Origin: Marinobacter salarius
Lineage (GTDB): Bacteria > Pseudomonadota > Gammaproteobacteria > Pseudomonadales > Oleiphilaceae
Direction: 5' to 3'
DNA: 64,000 nucleotides
Assembly (NCBI GenBank): GCA_000831005.1
Contig: CP007152.1
Location: 1,984,001 to 2,048,000 of the forward strand
Positions 30,868-40,715 of the stretch are shown in pieces. The translations under genes and the position numbers were made by a program. Positions within the stretch are counted from its first letter, which is position 1. The number at the start of each line of letters is the position of its first letter. The notes beneath the pieces were generated by a model. That model had not been told where the DNA came from and searched no databases. It was given only the letters and a program-made list of their open reading frames with translations.

Positions 30868-32510
30868 ATGAGCCTCCCGGAGTACCAATCGGTCTATGAC
30901 AATTTCGATCCCGCCAGCCTCGAAGCCGAGATCCTGGAGGGCAGCCTGAGTGACGGCCTGAACGTCTGTACGGAAATCTGCGACAAGTGGGCCGACGACC
31001 CCCAGCGGGTCGCGTTGTATTACGAGAAAGCCGACGGCGGTTCCGGCAAACTGACCTTTGCCGAGCTGAAAGAGAAGTCCGCCCGTTTTGCGAACTACCT
31101 AGCCTCCCGCGGGATCGGCAAGGGCGACCGAGTGGCCGCCCTGCTGCCCCGCAGCCCGGAACTGTTGATTGTGATTGCCGGTGCCCTGCGCGCCGGTGCC
31201 GTTTACCAGCCGCTGTTCACCGCCTTTGGCCCTGGTGCCATCGAGTATCGTTTCGAGCGCGCCAGCACCAAGCTGGTGGTCACTGACCCCGTCAACTACC
31301 CGAAACTTACCGAGGTTAAGGACTGCGCACCTGTGGTGTGCGTGAGCGCGGCCGAAGTCAGTGGCGATATCCCGGACTTTGAAAAGACACTGGCAGAGCA
31401 GTCTGGCCAGTTTGAACCGGTACTGATCAAGGGTGGTGATCCGTTCCTGCAGATGTTTACCTCGGGTACGGTTGGTAAGTCCAAGGGTGTTGCGGTTCCT
31501 GCCAAGGCGTTGCTGGCGTTTTACGTGTACATGAAATATGCCATCGACCTGCGGGACGATGATGTGTTCTGGAACGTGGCTGATCCGGGCTGGGCCTACG
31601 GTCTTTACTACGCCGTGGTGGGCCCGTTGCTGATGGGGCATGCCACCCATTTCAACCCGGGCGCGTTTACCCCGGAAACCACCTACGACATGATCCGCAA
31701 GTACAAGATCACCAACCTGGCGGCGGCCCCGACTGCCTATCGGTTGCTGAAAGCCAATGACCACGTTCTTCCGGAAGGTGAGAACCTTGGTCTGCGGGTG
31801 GCGAGCAGTGCCGGCGAGCCGCTGAACCCGGAAGTGGTGAACTGGATTGAGCGGCGTCATTTCTGCCCGGTCAAGGACCACTATGGCCAGACCGAAACGG
31901 GTATGACCTGCTGTAACTTCCATGGCCTTGATCACCCGGTACGCCAGGGCTCCATGGGCTATTCCTCTCCTGGCCACAAAGTCGTTGCCTTAATGAAAAG
32001 AATGAAGTTGTGGGCGAAGGTGAGATCGGCCAGTTGGCAGTGGATGTGAAGGCCTCGCCATTGTTCCATTTCGACGGCTACACCTGGGGCGAAAAAGACC
32101 CGTTCGTGAATGGCTACTACCTCACCGGCGATATGGTGGTGAATCACGGCGGTGGCTGCTTCTCATTCAGCGGCCGTGACGATGACATTATCACCACTGC
32201 TGGTTACCGTGTGGGCCCGGCCGATGTGGAAAGCACCCTGCTGGAGCACAAGGCGGTGGCCGAGTCTGGTGTGGTGGCGAAGCCCGACGAAAAGCGGGGC
32301 TCTATTATCAAGGCTTATGTGGTTATCAAGGGTGACCAGGAGCCTGAAAGCGAAGAGGCCCTGAAGGACGAGCTGCAGGAGCTGGTTCGCCATCGCCTTT
32401 CCGCTCACGCCTATCCCCGTGAAATTGAATTCGTGGATGAGCTGCCGAAAACCCCCAGTGGCAAGATCCAGCGCTTTGTTCTGCGTAACCAGGCGAAGGA
32501 AGAGAAACAG
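30868..32510 (+). CDS. AMP-dependent acyl-CoA synthetase (one frameshift; no stop before the thioesterase)
   Basis: Adenylate-forming CoA ligase, about 548 residues. Motifs: P-loop-like FTSGTVGKSKGVAVPAK, ASSAGEPLNPEV, KDHYGQTETGMT, GYRVGPADVES and C-terminal catalytic Lys motif LPKTPSGKIQRFVLR. It resembles short/medium-chain or aromatic acid ligases. The frame shifts near 31992; one added A gives VVALNEKNEVVGEGEIG. After KIQRFVLRNQAKEEKQ the frame runs without a stop straight into the thioesterase at 32511. This is either a true fusion or a lost stop. The neighbours suggest activation of a short branched or aromatic acid imported by the Liv-type system. Confidence 0.87.
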
Positions 32511-32926
32511 ATGATTGTCACCTTCGAGGAGTTGCAGGCCTTCCTCGCCGAACAGTTTCCCCAGGGTGCCCGCTACGGCACCCTGCAGGAACTGGGCGAC
32601 GGTTGGGCCGAAATGAAGCTGGAGGTTGCTGAAGAGCATCTGCGCCCCGGCGGCACGGTGTCCGGCCCCGCATGATGGCGTTGGCGGACGTGGCCCTGTA
32701 TGCCGCACTGCTGGGAAAAATCGGCCTGGTGCCGCTGGCGGTGACCAGTAACCTCAACATCAACTTCCTGCGCAAGCCCGTGGCCCACAGCCCGATCCGG
32801 GCGCGGGCCAGCATGCTGAGAGTCGGCAAGACCAGCGGAGTGGGTGAGGTCTACATTCTCTCCGACGGCCTGGAAGACCCGGTTGCCCATGCCACCATCA
32901 CCTACGCGATTCCGGCGCAGCGGTGA
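32511..32926 (+). CDS. PaaI-like hotdog thioesterase (one frameshift)
   Basis: 138 residues after repair, the normal length for a hotdog-fold acyl-CoA thioesterase. MIVTFEELQAFLAEQFPQG opens it. The catalytic region reads EEHLRPGGTVSGPAMMALADVA once one C is restored near 32671, and NINFLRKPVAHSP follows. AAGGAAG lies 10 bases before the ATG at 32511, supporting separate translation even though no stop separates it from the synthetase. It may recycle CoA from the ligase product. Confidence 0.82.
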
Positions 32927-32930
32927 CGGC

Positions 32931-33739
32931 ATGAACGTCAGCAATCTTTCGGTTTCCCTGGGTGAGGGCGTCAGGGTTCAGGCCCAGCGCCTGAGCCACG
33001 GTGACCGTACCGGGCCTGTGTTGGTGTTCCTGCATGAATCCCTGGGCAACATTGCCTTGTGGAAGCAGTTTCCGCGCCAGTTGGCGGAGGCCACGGGCCT
33101 CGATGCGCTGATTTATGAACGCCGTGGTTACGGTGCCTCCAGTGACGAGCCGTTGCCCCGTCCCTACGATTATCTGGAGCAGGAAGGCACCGTGTGGTTG
33201 CCCCGGCTGCTGGATGCACTGGCGATTGATGAGGTGATTCTGGTGGGCCACAGCGATGGCGGCTCCATTGCCTGATTGCCGCAGCAGCGTTGGAAGGGCG
33301 GGTAAAAGGGTTGGTCACCATGGCCGCCCATACCTGGGCCGATCACCTCACCCTGGCTGGTATCCGCGACATGCGCCGTCGCTACCTGGAAGAAGGTATT
33401 CGCGAGAAGTTACTGCGCCATCACGGCGAACGCACTGATGCGTTGTTCTACGCCTGGCAGGACGTCTGGCTGGATGAGGGATTTCAAGAGTCCATGGACT
33501 TTGGCCCTTGGCTGGACGCCATTCGTTGCCCGGCTATGATCATTCAAGGGGACGATGATGAATATGGCGTTCCAGAGCAGGTGACCCGGATTGTGGAGGG
33601 TATCGGGCATTGGGCTGAACCGGTGTTCATGGCTGGCACGGGGCATTCGCCCCACTTGCAGCAGCCTGCCCAGGCGCTGACGTTGGTCAGTGATTTTTTG
33701 CGAATGGCGATTGGCCAAAAAAGTACGATTTTAGGTTGA
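32931..33739 (+). CDS. Alpha/beta hydrolase (one frameshift)
   Basis: 269 residues after repair. VLVFLHESLGNIALWKQFP gives the oxyanion region, VILVGHSDGGSIALIAAAA the nucleophile elbow with Ser (after adding one C at about 33271), GDDDEYGVPEQ the acid, and TGHSPHLQQP the His. It resembles 3-oxoadipate enol-lactonase/haloperoxidase-type hydrolases. It starts four bases after the thioesterase stop, third gene of the operon. Substrate unknown. Confidence 0.85.
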
Positions 33740-33757
33740 CGTTTACGTAGACGTCAA
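33736..33757. promoter_or_regulatory. Palindromic operator/promoter of the Liv-type transporter operon
   Basis: TTTACGTAGACGTCAA (33742-33757) overlaps a second copy of the same motif beginning TTGACGTTTACGT at 33736. TTGACG can serve as the -35 and TACTCT near 33760 as the -10. It is the counterpart of the palindrome at 30792-30809, so both operons probably answer to one regulator. Confidence 0.5.
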
Positions 33758-33809
33758 TCTACTCTGTACACAGTATAAACGCACAACAATAACAAAGGTA
33801 GAATGGCTC

Positions 33810-34585
33810 ATGAGTGACCCGTTCGTTCTGGAGACCCAAAGCCTCGTCAAAGAGTTCAAGGGCTTTGTGGCGGTCGATGACGTTAACCTGAAGGTGCAGC
33901 GTGGCCACATACATGCCTGATCGGCCCTAATGGCGCGGGCAAGACCACGGTATTCAACCTGCTCACCAAATTCCTGATTCCTACCCGAGGCAAAATCCTG
34001 TTCAAGGGTGAGGACATCACTTCAATGAAATCGGCGGCCATTGCCCGCAAAGGGGTGGTCCGTTCCTTTCAGATTTCTGCGGTTTTTCCCCATATGACGG
34101 CGCTTGAGAACATTCGCGTCGCTCTTCAGAGCTTTGAAGGAAACTCCTTCCGCTTCTGGAAATCCGGCGAGTCCCTGAACAAGCTCAATGAGCGTTGCAT
34201 GGAACTGCTGGACAGTGTGGGGCTGACTGAATTCGCCAATACCACCACCGTCGAACTCGCCTACGGTCGTAAACGCGCCCTGGAGCTGGCCACCACTCTG
34301 GCCATGGAGCCGGAGCTGCTGTTGCTGGATGAGCCCACACAGGGAATGGGCAGTGAAGACGTGGAGCGGGTCGTTGAACTGGTGCGCAAGGCCGCTCAAG
34401 GCCGCACGGTGCTGATGGTGGAACACAACCTGGGTGTGGTCAGCAAACTGTGCGACCGGGTCACCGTGCTGGCACAGGGGGCCGTGCTCACCGAAGGCGA
34501 CTACCAACAGGTGTCCGATGACCCCCGTGTGCGTGAGGTGTATATGGGCGGCACGGCCACCAAGAAGCAGGAGGCGGCGGAATGA
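33810..34585 (+). CDS. livG: Branched-chain-type ABC transporter ATPase LivG-like (one frameshift)
   Basis: 258 residues after repair. Begins MSDPFVLETQSLVKEFKGFVAV. The Walker A part GPNGAGKTTVFNLLTKFL lies after a frame break at about 33917; one added C gives HIHALIGPNGAG. VVRSFQISAVFPHMTALEN, TVELAYGRKRALELATTL (degenerate signature) and LLLLDEPTQGMGSEDVE complete it. First gene of a five-gene import operon for amino-acid-like or short carboxylic substrates. Its stop overlaps livF by four bases. Confidence 0.9.
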
Positions 34586-35302
34586 CCCAGGCCCACTCGA
34601 AAGACTACGAACAGCTACGAATCTCCGGGCTTCACGCGTTCTATGGCGAGTCCCACATTCTCCATGGCATTGATCTGGAGGTTCAGCGCGGGGAACTGGT
34701 CACCCTTCTGGGCCGCAACGGGGCCGGGCGCAGCACAACCCTGAAAGCGATTATGAATATGGTGGGCCGCCGCACCGGCTCGATCATGATTAACGGTGAG
34801 GAGACCATGACGTGTGCGCCTCACCACATTGCAAGGTTGGGAGTAGGGTATTGCCCCGAACACCGGGGCATTTTTTCCGGACTCAATGTCATGGAAAACC
34901 TGACGCTTCCGCCGGTCGTCCGAAGTGGCGGCATGGGGTTGGAGGAAATTTTCTCCATGTTCCCCAACCTGTACGAACGCCGTACCAGCTGGCACCAAAC
35001 TATCGGGTGGTGAGCAGCAGATGCTGGCCATGGCCCGGATTCTGAGAACGGGCGCCAACATGCTGTTGCTGGATGAAATCACCGAAGGCCTGGCTCCGGT
35101 CATCGTTGAAACACTAGGCGAGGTGTTGGTCAAGCTGAAGGAAAAAGGCCTGACCATTGTCCTGGTTGAGCAAAATTTCCATTTCGCCGCACCCCTGGCG
35201 GACCGTCACTATGTGATGGAACACGGCCAGATTGTGGAGGAGATCAGCGCCGACGAGCTTGAGGCCAAGCAGTCGATGCTGGACAAGTACCTGGGTGTGT
35301 AA
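34582..35302 (+). CDS. livF: Branched-chain-type ABC transporter ATPase LivF-like (one frameshift)
   Basis: 240 residues after repair. Walker A LLGRNGAGRSTTLKAI has Arg in place of the usual Lys (GAGKST), unless that codon is also a sequence error. VGYCPEHRGIFSGLNVMENL and, after the break, LSGGEQQMLAMARIL (signature) and MLLLDEITEGLAPVIVE (Walker B). The frame break near 34992 needs two bases, most simply GGGG for GG, giving TSWGTKLSGGEQ. Confidence 0.88.
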
Positions 35303-35394
35303 GGCCTGGGGATGAGAGTGAAATAAAGAGTGCAACAAGAGCAATAAGAACGAAACCCGAAAACCAACGCAAAGACAGTAGCGGAGAAACAACA

Positions 35395-36609
35395 ATGACA
35401 ATCACCAAAAAGCTTCTGACATCAGCGATTGCATCAGCCATGTTTGTGGGTGCTGCCCAGGCTGAGATATCCGACAACACCGTTAAAATCGGTTACCTGG
35501 CCGACATGTCCGGCACCTATCGTGACCTGGCCGGCCCCAATGGCCAGACAGCCCTGGAAATGGCCATTGCCGACTTCGGTGGCACGGTCAATGGCGCCAA
35601 GATCGAAGTGGTCAGCGCGGATGATCGTAACAGCCCGGATTCCGCCTCCAGCACTGCCCGGCGCTGGGTGGAGAACGAGAACGTTGATTTGATTGCCGGC
35701 CTGGTTGCCTCTTCGGTCACCATTGCCGTCAGCAACATCCTGGAAGAAAACGACAAGCTGGGCATTGTCTCCGGTTCTGCCGCGTCCAGCATCACCAACG
35801 AGCACTGCACGCCGAACCATATCCACTACGTGTACGACACCTACCCGCTGGCCAACGGTACGGCAAGCGCGGTGGTTAAAGAAGGTGGCAAGAGCTGGTT
35901 CATCCTGACCGCTGACTACGCCTTTGGGCACGCCCTGGAAGGGGACGTAACCCGCGTGGTGGAAGAAAATGGCGGCGAAGTGATGCAGGCGGTGCGTCAT
36001 CCGTTCCCGACCTCTGACTTCTCCTCCTTTATCCTGCAGGCGCAGTCCTCAGGCGCTGACGTGGTGGCTCTGGCAAACGCAGGTGCAGACACCACCAATG
36101 CCATCACCACCGCCGGTGAATTCGGCCTGACCCAGTCCGGCCAGACCCTGGCAGCGCTGCTGTTGTTCCTGACCGACGTTCATGCACTGGGTGCTCAGTC
36201 TGCCCAGGGCATTCAGCTCACCACCGGCTGGTACTGGGACATGAACGACGAAACCCGTGCCTGGTCTGACCGTTTCATGGAAAAAACCGGCGTTCGTCCC
36301 ACCATGGTTCACGCCGGTATTTACTCCAGCGCCATCCAGTACCTGAACGCTGTGAAGGCCACCGGTTCGGATGCCGCCCAAACGGTACGCAAGCAGATGA
36401 TGGATACGCCGATCAACGACATGTTTGCCAAGAACGGCATCATTCGTGAGGACGGCCGTATGGTTCACGACATGTACCTGGCGGAAGTGAAAACGCCCGA
36501 GGAGTCCAAGAGCGAGTGGGACCTGTACGACATCGTACGCACCATCCCGGGGGACGAGGCCTATCGCCCGCTGTCTGAGAGCAAGTGCAAGCTCGTAACC
36601 AAAAACTGA
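35395..36609 (+). CDS. ABC transporter periplasmic substrate-binding protein (Leu/Ile/Val-binding type)
   Basis: 404 residues with a signal peptide ending GAAQA|E. Type I periplasmic binding fold: VKIGYLADMSGTYRDLAGPNG, VVSADDRNSPDSASSTARRW, LIAGLVASSVTIAVSNI and WFILTADYAFGHALEGDV. These are typical of Liv/urea/aromatic-acid binding proteins. It lies between the ATPase and permease genes and is followed by a stem-loop, which commonly allows higher expression of the binding protein. The ligand is not predictable; the operator shared with a CoA ligase operon suggests a carboxylic acid or branched-chain compound. Confidence 0.9.
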   Translation: MTITKKLLTSAIASAMFVGAAQAEISDNTVKIGYLADMSGTYRDLAGPNGQTALEMAIADFGGTVNGAKIEVVSADDRNSPDSASSTARRWVENENVDLIAGLVASSVTIAVSNILEENDKLGIVSGSAASSITNEHCTPNHIHYVYDTYPLANGTASAVVKEGGKSWFILTADYAFGHALEGDVTRVVEENGGEVMQAVRHPFPTSDFSSFILQAQSSGADVVALANAGADTTNAITTAGEFGLTQSGQTLAALLLFLTDVHALGAQSAQGIQLTTGWYWDMNDETRAWSDRFMEKTGVRPTMVHAGIYSSAIQYLNAVKATGSDAAQTVRKQMMDTPINDMFAKNGIIREDGRMVHDMYLAEVKTPEESKSEWDLYDIVRTIPGDEAYRPLSESKCKLVTKN

Positions 36610-36624
36610 TGTTCTGACCGACTG

Positions 36625-36663
36625 GGCCGTCCCGCACTATCCAGCAGTGCTGGCGGGGCGGCC
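36625..36663 (+). terminator. Stem-loop between binding protein and livH (partial terminator or mRNA stabiliser)
   Basis: GGCCGTCCCGC pairs with GCGGGGCGGCC (one wobble/mismatch), enclosing an inner CAGCA/TGCTG hairpin. No T-run follows, so it more likely protects the upstream mRNA than terminates it. Confidence 0.5.
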
Positions 36664-36723
36664 ACTGACCTGCAGACACGCAACTTGTGAATGATCAGTT
36701 GCGCTGCTTTTGGAGTTTGTAAC

Positions 36724-37610
36724 ATGACCGAGATTCTGGGAGTCCCCGTGGCCGTGCTGTCTGGCCAGTTGATGCTCGGGGTGATCAATGGTGCCTTTTA
36801 CGCTCTGCTGAGCCTCGGCCTGGCGGTAATATTTGGCCTGCTGAAAATCATCAACTTCGCCCACGGTGCCATGTACATGCTCGGTGCGATGTGTACCGTA
36901 CTGATTTTTGATGCTTCGGAGTCAACTACTGGGTAGCGCTCTTCGTCGCACCCGTGATTGTTGGCTGTTTCGGCATTCTGCTGGAGTACTTCCTGTTGCG
37001 CCGCATCGCGGGCCAGGATCACATCTACAGCCTGTTGTTGACCTTCGGGATTGCACTGATCCTTCAAGGTGTCCTGACCAATATTTACGGCGTTTCCGGC
37101 CTGCGTTATTCCATGCCGGAGGTGTTCAGAGGTGGTATGAACCTCGGGTTCATGTTTCTTCCCTACTACCGAGCCTGGGTGATCGTGGCTGCCTTGCTGG
37201 TGTGCTTCGCAACCTGGTTCATGATTGAGAAAACCCGGCTTGGCTCCTACCTGCGGGCCGGCACGGAAGATTCCCAGCTGATGCAGGGGTTTGGCATCAA
37301 TGTGCCACTGCTGATCAGCCTCACTTACGGTTTTGGTGTCATGCTCGCCGCCTTCGCCGGTGCGCTTGCCGCACCCATATATTCGGTATCGCCGGTAATG
37401 GGCTCCAACATACTCATCGTGGTGTTTGCCGTGGTCGTCATCGGCGGCATGGGTTCTATCGCCGGAGCCGTCGTTACCGGCCTGATGATGGGGGTAGTAG
37501 AAGGGTTCACCAAAGTGTTCTACCCGGAAGGGTCGGCAGCCGTGATCTTCCTGGTGATGGTGGTTGTCCTGTTGATTCGCCCGTCGGGCCTGTTTGGTAA
37601 GGAGGCATAG
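36724..37610 (+). CDS. livH: ABC transporter permease LivH-like (one frameshift)
   Basis: 295 residues after repair, about eight membrane spans. LMLGVINGAFYALLSLGLAVIFGLLKIINFAHGAMYM is the classic LivH start (seen as INFAHGAMYMLGA). One C lost at about 36915 breaks the frame; repaired it reads FDAFGVNYWVALFVAPVIV. GLRAGTEDSQLMQGFGINV-type coupling loop and the C-terminal LIRPSGLFGKEA are present. The stop is followed after two bases by the livM ATG. Confidence 0.9.
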
Positions 37611-37612
37611 TC

Positions 37613-38608
37613 ATGGCGAACGCAACCACGCAGACAGATATCCAGCAAAGCATTATTCAGCAGCAGAAATCCGAGCAACGCAAGAAGCAGATTTTGAATC
37701 TTGTGCTGCTGGCGCTGCTCCTATTGGCACCGGCGGTGATGTACCCCGTGTTCCTGATGAAAATCCTGTGCTTCGCCCTGTTCGCAGTGGCGTTCAACCT
37801 CCTGCTGGGTTACACCGGCCTGCTGTCTTTCGGGCACGCTGCGTTCCTGGCGGCGGGCTCATACACCACCGGTTACCTGCTCTCGAATTTCTCCGGTCTG
37901 ACGACCGAAATGGGGATTCTGGTGGGCACAGCGGCGGCAACGGTGTTGGGGCTCGGCTTCGGGGTTGTGGCCATTCGCCGCCAGGGAATCTATTTCGCGA
38001 TGATCACCCTGGCGTTGGCGCAACTGGTCTACTTCTTCTTCGTACAGGCCCCGTTTACCGGTGGTGAGGACGGTATGCATGGCGTACCCCGCGGCCACCT
38101 GTTCGGCTTTGTTGACCTGAGTAACAACTACGCCATGTACTATTTCGTGCTGGCGGTCTTCCTCGGAGGCTATCTGGCGGTGCAGCGCATTGTCGGCTCG
38201 CCCTTCGGGCAGGTGCTCAAGGCGATCAAGCAGAACGAGCCCAGGGCGGTGTCCCTTGGCTACAACGTGGATCGCTACAAGCTCCTCGCATTCGTGATCT
38301 CCGCAGGCCTGGCCGGCCTGGCCGGATCGGTGAAAACCGTGGTGTTCCAGCTTGCGTCTCTCAACGACGCTCATTGGCACATGTCCGGCGAAGTCATCCT
38401 GATGACTCTGTTGGGTGGTACCGGCACGTTGCTGGGCCCGGTGGTCGGTGCCACTTTCGTGGTGAACCTGGAATATCAGCTGGCCCAGGGGCCGCTGGGT
38501 GACTGGGTAGATCCCATTCTTGGCGGTATCTTCGTGCTGACGGTGATGGCCTTCCGCTCGGGTATTGTGGGAGAGATCCAGAACTTCATGCGCAAGAACA
38601 TGAGTTAA
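37613..38608 (+). CDS. livM: ABC transporter permease LivM-like
   Basis: 331 residues, intact. Multi-span permease with LLLGYTGLLSFGHAAFLAAG, VAIRRQGIYFAMITLALAQL, VLKAIKQNEPRAVSLGYNV (EAA-like coupling loop) and LGGTGTLLGPVVGA. Last gene of the transporter operon. Its stop overlaps the convergent 650-residue gene by four bases. Confidence 0.93.
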   Translation: MANATTQTDIQQSIIQQQKSEQRKKQILNLVLLALLLLAPAVMYPVFLMKILCFALFAVAFNLLLGYTGLLSFGHAAFLAAGSYTTGYLLSNFSGLTTEMGILVGTAAATVLGLGFGVVAIRRQGIYFAMITLALAQLVYFFFVQAPFTGGEDGMHGVPRGHLFGFVDLSNNYAMYYFVLAVFLGGYLAVQRIVGSPFGQVLKAIKQNEPRAVSLGYNVDRYKLLAFVISAGLAGLAGSVKTVVFQLASLNDAHWHMSGEVILMTLLGGTGTLLGPVVGATFVVNLEYQLAQGPLGDWVDPILGGIFVLTVMAFRSGIVGEIQNFMRKNMS

Positions 38609-40557
38609 TCGTCGCTGGCCGCCCAACTGCCATACCCCAACGCCATGACCCGGGCCACTTCGGCCTCGGGTATGGCTGCCAGGTCGCCCAGTTCCAGGGT
38701 GTCGTAGTGAAACACATAGAGGCGGGATGTGAATTCCGCCACCGGCAGGGATGCCTCACCCCGAATCTCTCCGTTTCCCCGGGTTGAGCAGGTGATGCCC
38801 TGGCCCCAGTCCTGGCCGCTGTCGTTATTGGGGTTGAAGAAGTACACCCGCATTTCGTTTCTGGGGCTCAGGGCCACTCGCAGGATAGTAATGGCATGTC
38901 GGCCGACGAAGCGGGCGGCGCTGTCGGTAACGGCGATACCGGCAGGCTGGTGGTGAATCACCGGAATGTTGCCGTTGTAGTAGGGGTGATAGCTGGCGTA
39001 GAAGTGCCGGATGAAATCGTCGTAGTCGGTGACTTCCCCAGTGTGGATATCGGCCACTACCTTGAAGCCGTGGCTGACCCACCAGCCATAGAACTCCGGG
39101 TTGATCCAGCGGTGGGCGTCGTCGTTACGGTCTTCGCAGCGCCGCCACATCTCACCGTATATCCGGTCCAGATGGGGAATCAGGATCAGTGAAACCGGAT
39201 CCACATCCACCGGAGTATCTTTGACCAGGCCCGGCTCCAGGTTCTTGGATGACACTTCCCAACCTTCAAACCGACTCAGTACCTCGTTGTCGCGAGCTGC
39301 CCAGGTGAGTACCTGCAGCAGGTAATCAGCCTCGTTGGCCGCCCACATGGACAATCCTATGGCAGACTGGCAACTGGGGTTGTTGCCCTGGCCCACGCCC
39401 AGTGGCTGGCCCAGAAGGTTGAGCACGCCGGCCAGCAGGAACACTCTTGGTGGAACCTCATCGCCGAACGCTTCTGACAAAGCCTGCTCGGTTTCCGCCG
39501 ATAATTTAAGCTTGATCTGCCGCCACAGTGCCTGGGCGACCGGTGGGGTGAACAGCGAACCCCGCTCCAGCATCATGGTCAGCCCGTAGACCGCCTGACA
39601 GGTTTCCGGATGGATGGCTTCATCAATCAAGGCATCCACAAGCTGGTTGTAGCAGTAGAGGTCATCCAGCCCGGTCATTGTCAGGCCCAGGGCCGTGGGG
39701 ATAAGTTCGTCCTCGCCACTCGTACGAAGGAACCGTAAGAACACGGCATGATAAGGGGACGCAAGCCCGGTGTCGTGCATGTTGCGGGCGAACTCGCTGG
39801 CTTCCGCGGACAGTTCAACGTCGTCCATCTGGGTCAGGCGTAGCTGGTAAACGTCCAATCCGGGGTCTTCGCGGCTGCCGGGTGTTGGTGCGAACAGGGC
39901 CCGTACCAGCCGGGTGGCGTCGGCCGTGCCGGTGGTTTTCAGTTCCGGGTCGTACAGGCATTTGGCGATCTGGCCGATCATGTCGCAGATGCTGTCCACC
40001 TGCACAGGGCCTTGTTCCAGTAGCCGCCACACCTCAGCCACCAGGCTGTCCAGCAGGTTCTCGTAGCCAAGGTGGGATATCAGGTATTGGTAAAGCCCCA
40101 GCACCAGGGGGCCGAGTTGCTTGGGCCGTTCGCGGTCGGCTTCGGTGAGAGTGCCAGACAGCAGGTCCAGGTTCAGGGCCATCACCTGAGTGAGGAAATG
40201 CCGGGCCTGCTCGGAGGAAATGCCAGGGTGAAAATAGTCACCGCGCACCACCGCCAGCAGCCGTATTTCGCTGATCGCCTCGACAACGGTGGTAACCGCA
40301 CCGGCTTCTCGCAGTGAGTGCTTGGCCAGGGCAGGTTGCAGGGTGGCAGGTTTAGACCAGTCACTGGTGCCGAATATACCGGCGGATTCCAGAGCGCGAA
40401 CCCGACGGTACAGGACATCGAAACCTCCCGGCAGCGTCATTAGAAGGCGCGCACGCTCCAGCAGCCCCAGGCTGGAGGCTTGTGGTGACGCGCTGCGGGC
40501 GCGGGCAAAGTCTGCCAGAGCGGCATCGAATTGCAATGAAGCCTGGGCAAGATCCAA
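38605..40557 (-). CDS. Hypothetical protein, 650 residues, unknown function
   Basis: I do not recognise a named family. Intact single frame, no signal peptide, mostly helical in the first 400 residues. The C-terminal half has conserved-looking patches: GQGNNPSCQSAIGLSMWA, PYYNGNIPVIHHQPAGIAV and VYFFNPNNDSGQDWGQ. The Cys, His and Asn in these patches could form a papain- or transglutaminase-like triad, which is only a guess. It stands alone, convergent with livM and divergent from the endonuclease-like gene. Start ATG at 40557 has AAGGAG upstream (40564-40569). Confidence 0.7.
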   Translation of the reverse strand: MDLAQASLQFDAALADFARARSASPQASSLGLLERARLLMTLPGGFDVLYRRVRALESAGIFGTSDWSKPATLQPALAKHSLREAGAVTTVVEAISEIRLLAVVRGDYFHPGISSEQARHFLTQVMALNLDLLSGTLTEADRERPKQLGPLVLGLYQYLISHLGYENLLDSLVAEVWRLLEQGPVQVDSICDMIGQIAKCLYDPELKTTGTADATRLVRALFAPTPGSREDPGLDVYQLRLTQMDDVELSAEASEFARNMHDTGLASPYHAVFLRFLRTSGEDELIPTALGLTMTGLDDLYCYNQLVDALIDEAIHPETCQAVYGLTMMLERGSLFTPPVAQALWRQIKLKLSAETEQALSEAFGDEVPPRVFLLAGVLNLLGQPLGVGQGNNPSCQSAIGLSMWAANEADYLLQVLTWAARDNEVLSRFEGWEVSSKNLEPGLVKDTPVDVDPVSLILIPHLDRIYGEMWRRCEDRNDDAHRWINPEFYGWWVSHGFKVVADIHTGEVTDYDDFIRHFYASYHPYYNGNIPVIHHQPAGIAVTDSAARFVGRHAITILRVALSPRNEMRVYFFNPNNDSGQDWGQGITCSTRGNGEIRGEASLPVAEFTSRLYVFHYDTLELGDLAAIPEAEVARVMALGYGSWAASDD

Positions 40558-40715
40558 GGGTTAACTCCTTTTTTCGTTTTTCCTCGCTCCGTCACTGGCA
40601 GTGTAGTCGGCCCCGGGCCAGAGACAAAGCTGGCGATGATCAGGTCGTCCAGCAGAAGTTGTGTCAATCGTTTATGGTGTAGGTACAGATATACGACTCT
40701 GTCTCGGAGGCCTGT

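Noticed and set aside
36625-36663. Stem-loop considered as a full transcription terminator
   Set aside because: No T-run and the operon's permease genes follow; more likely partial attenuation or mRNA protection.
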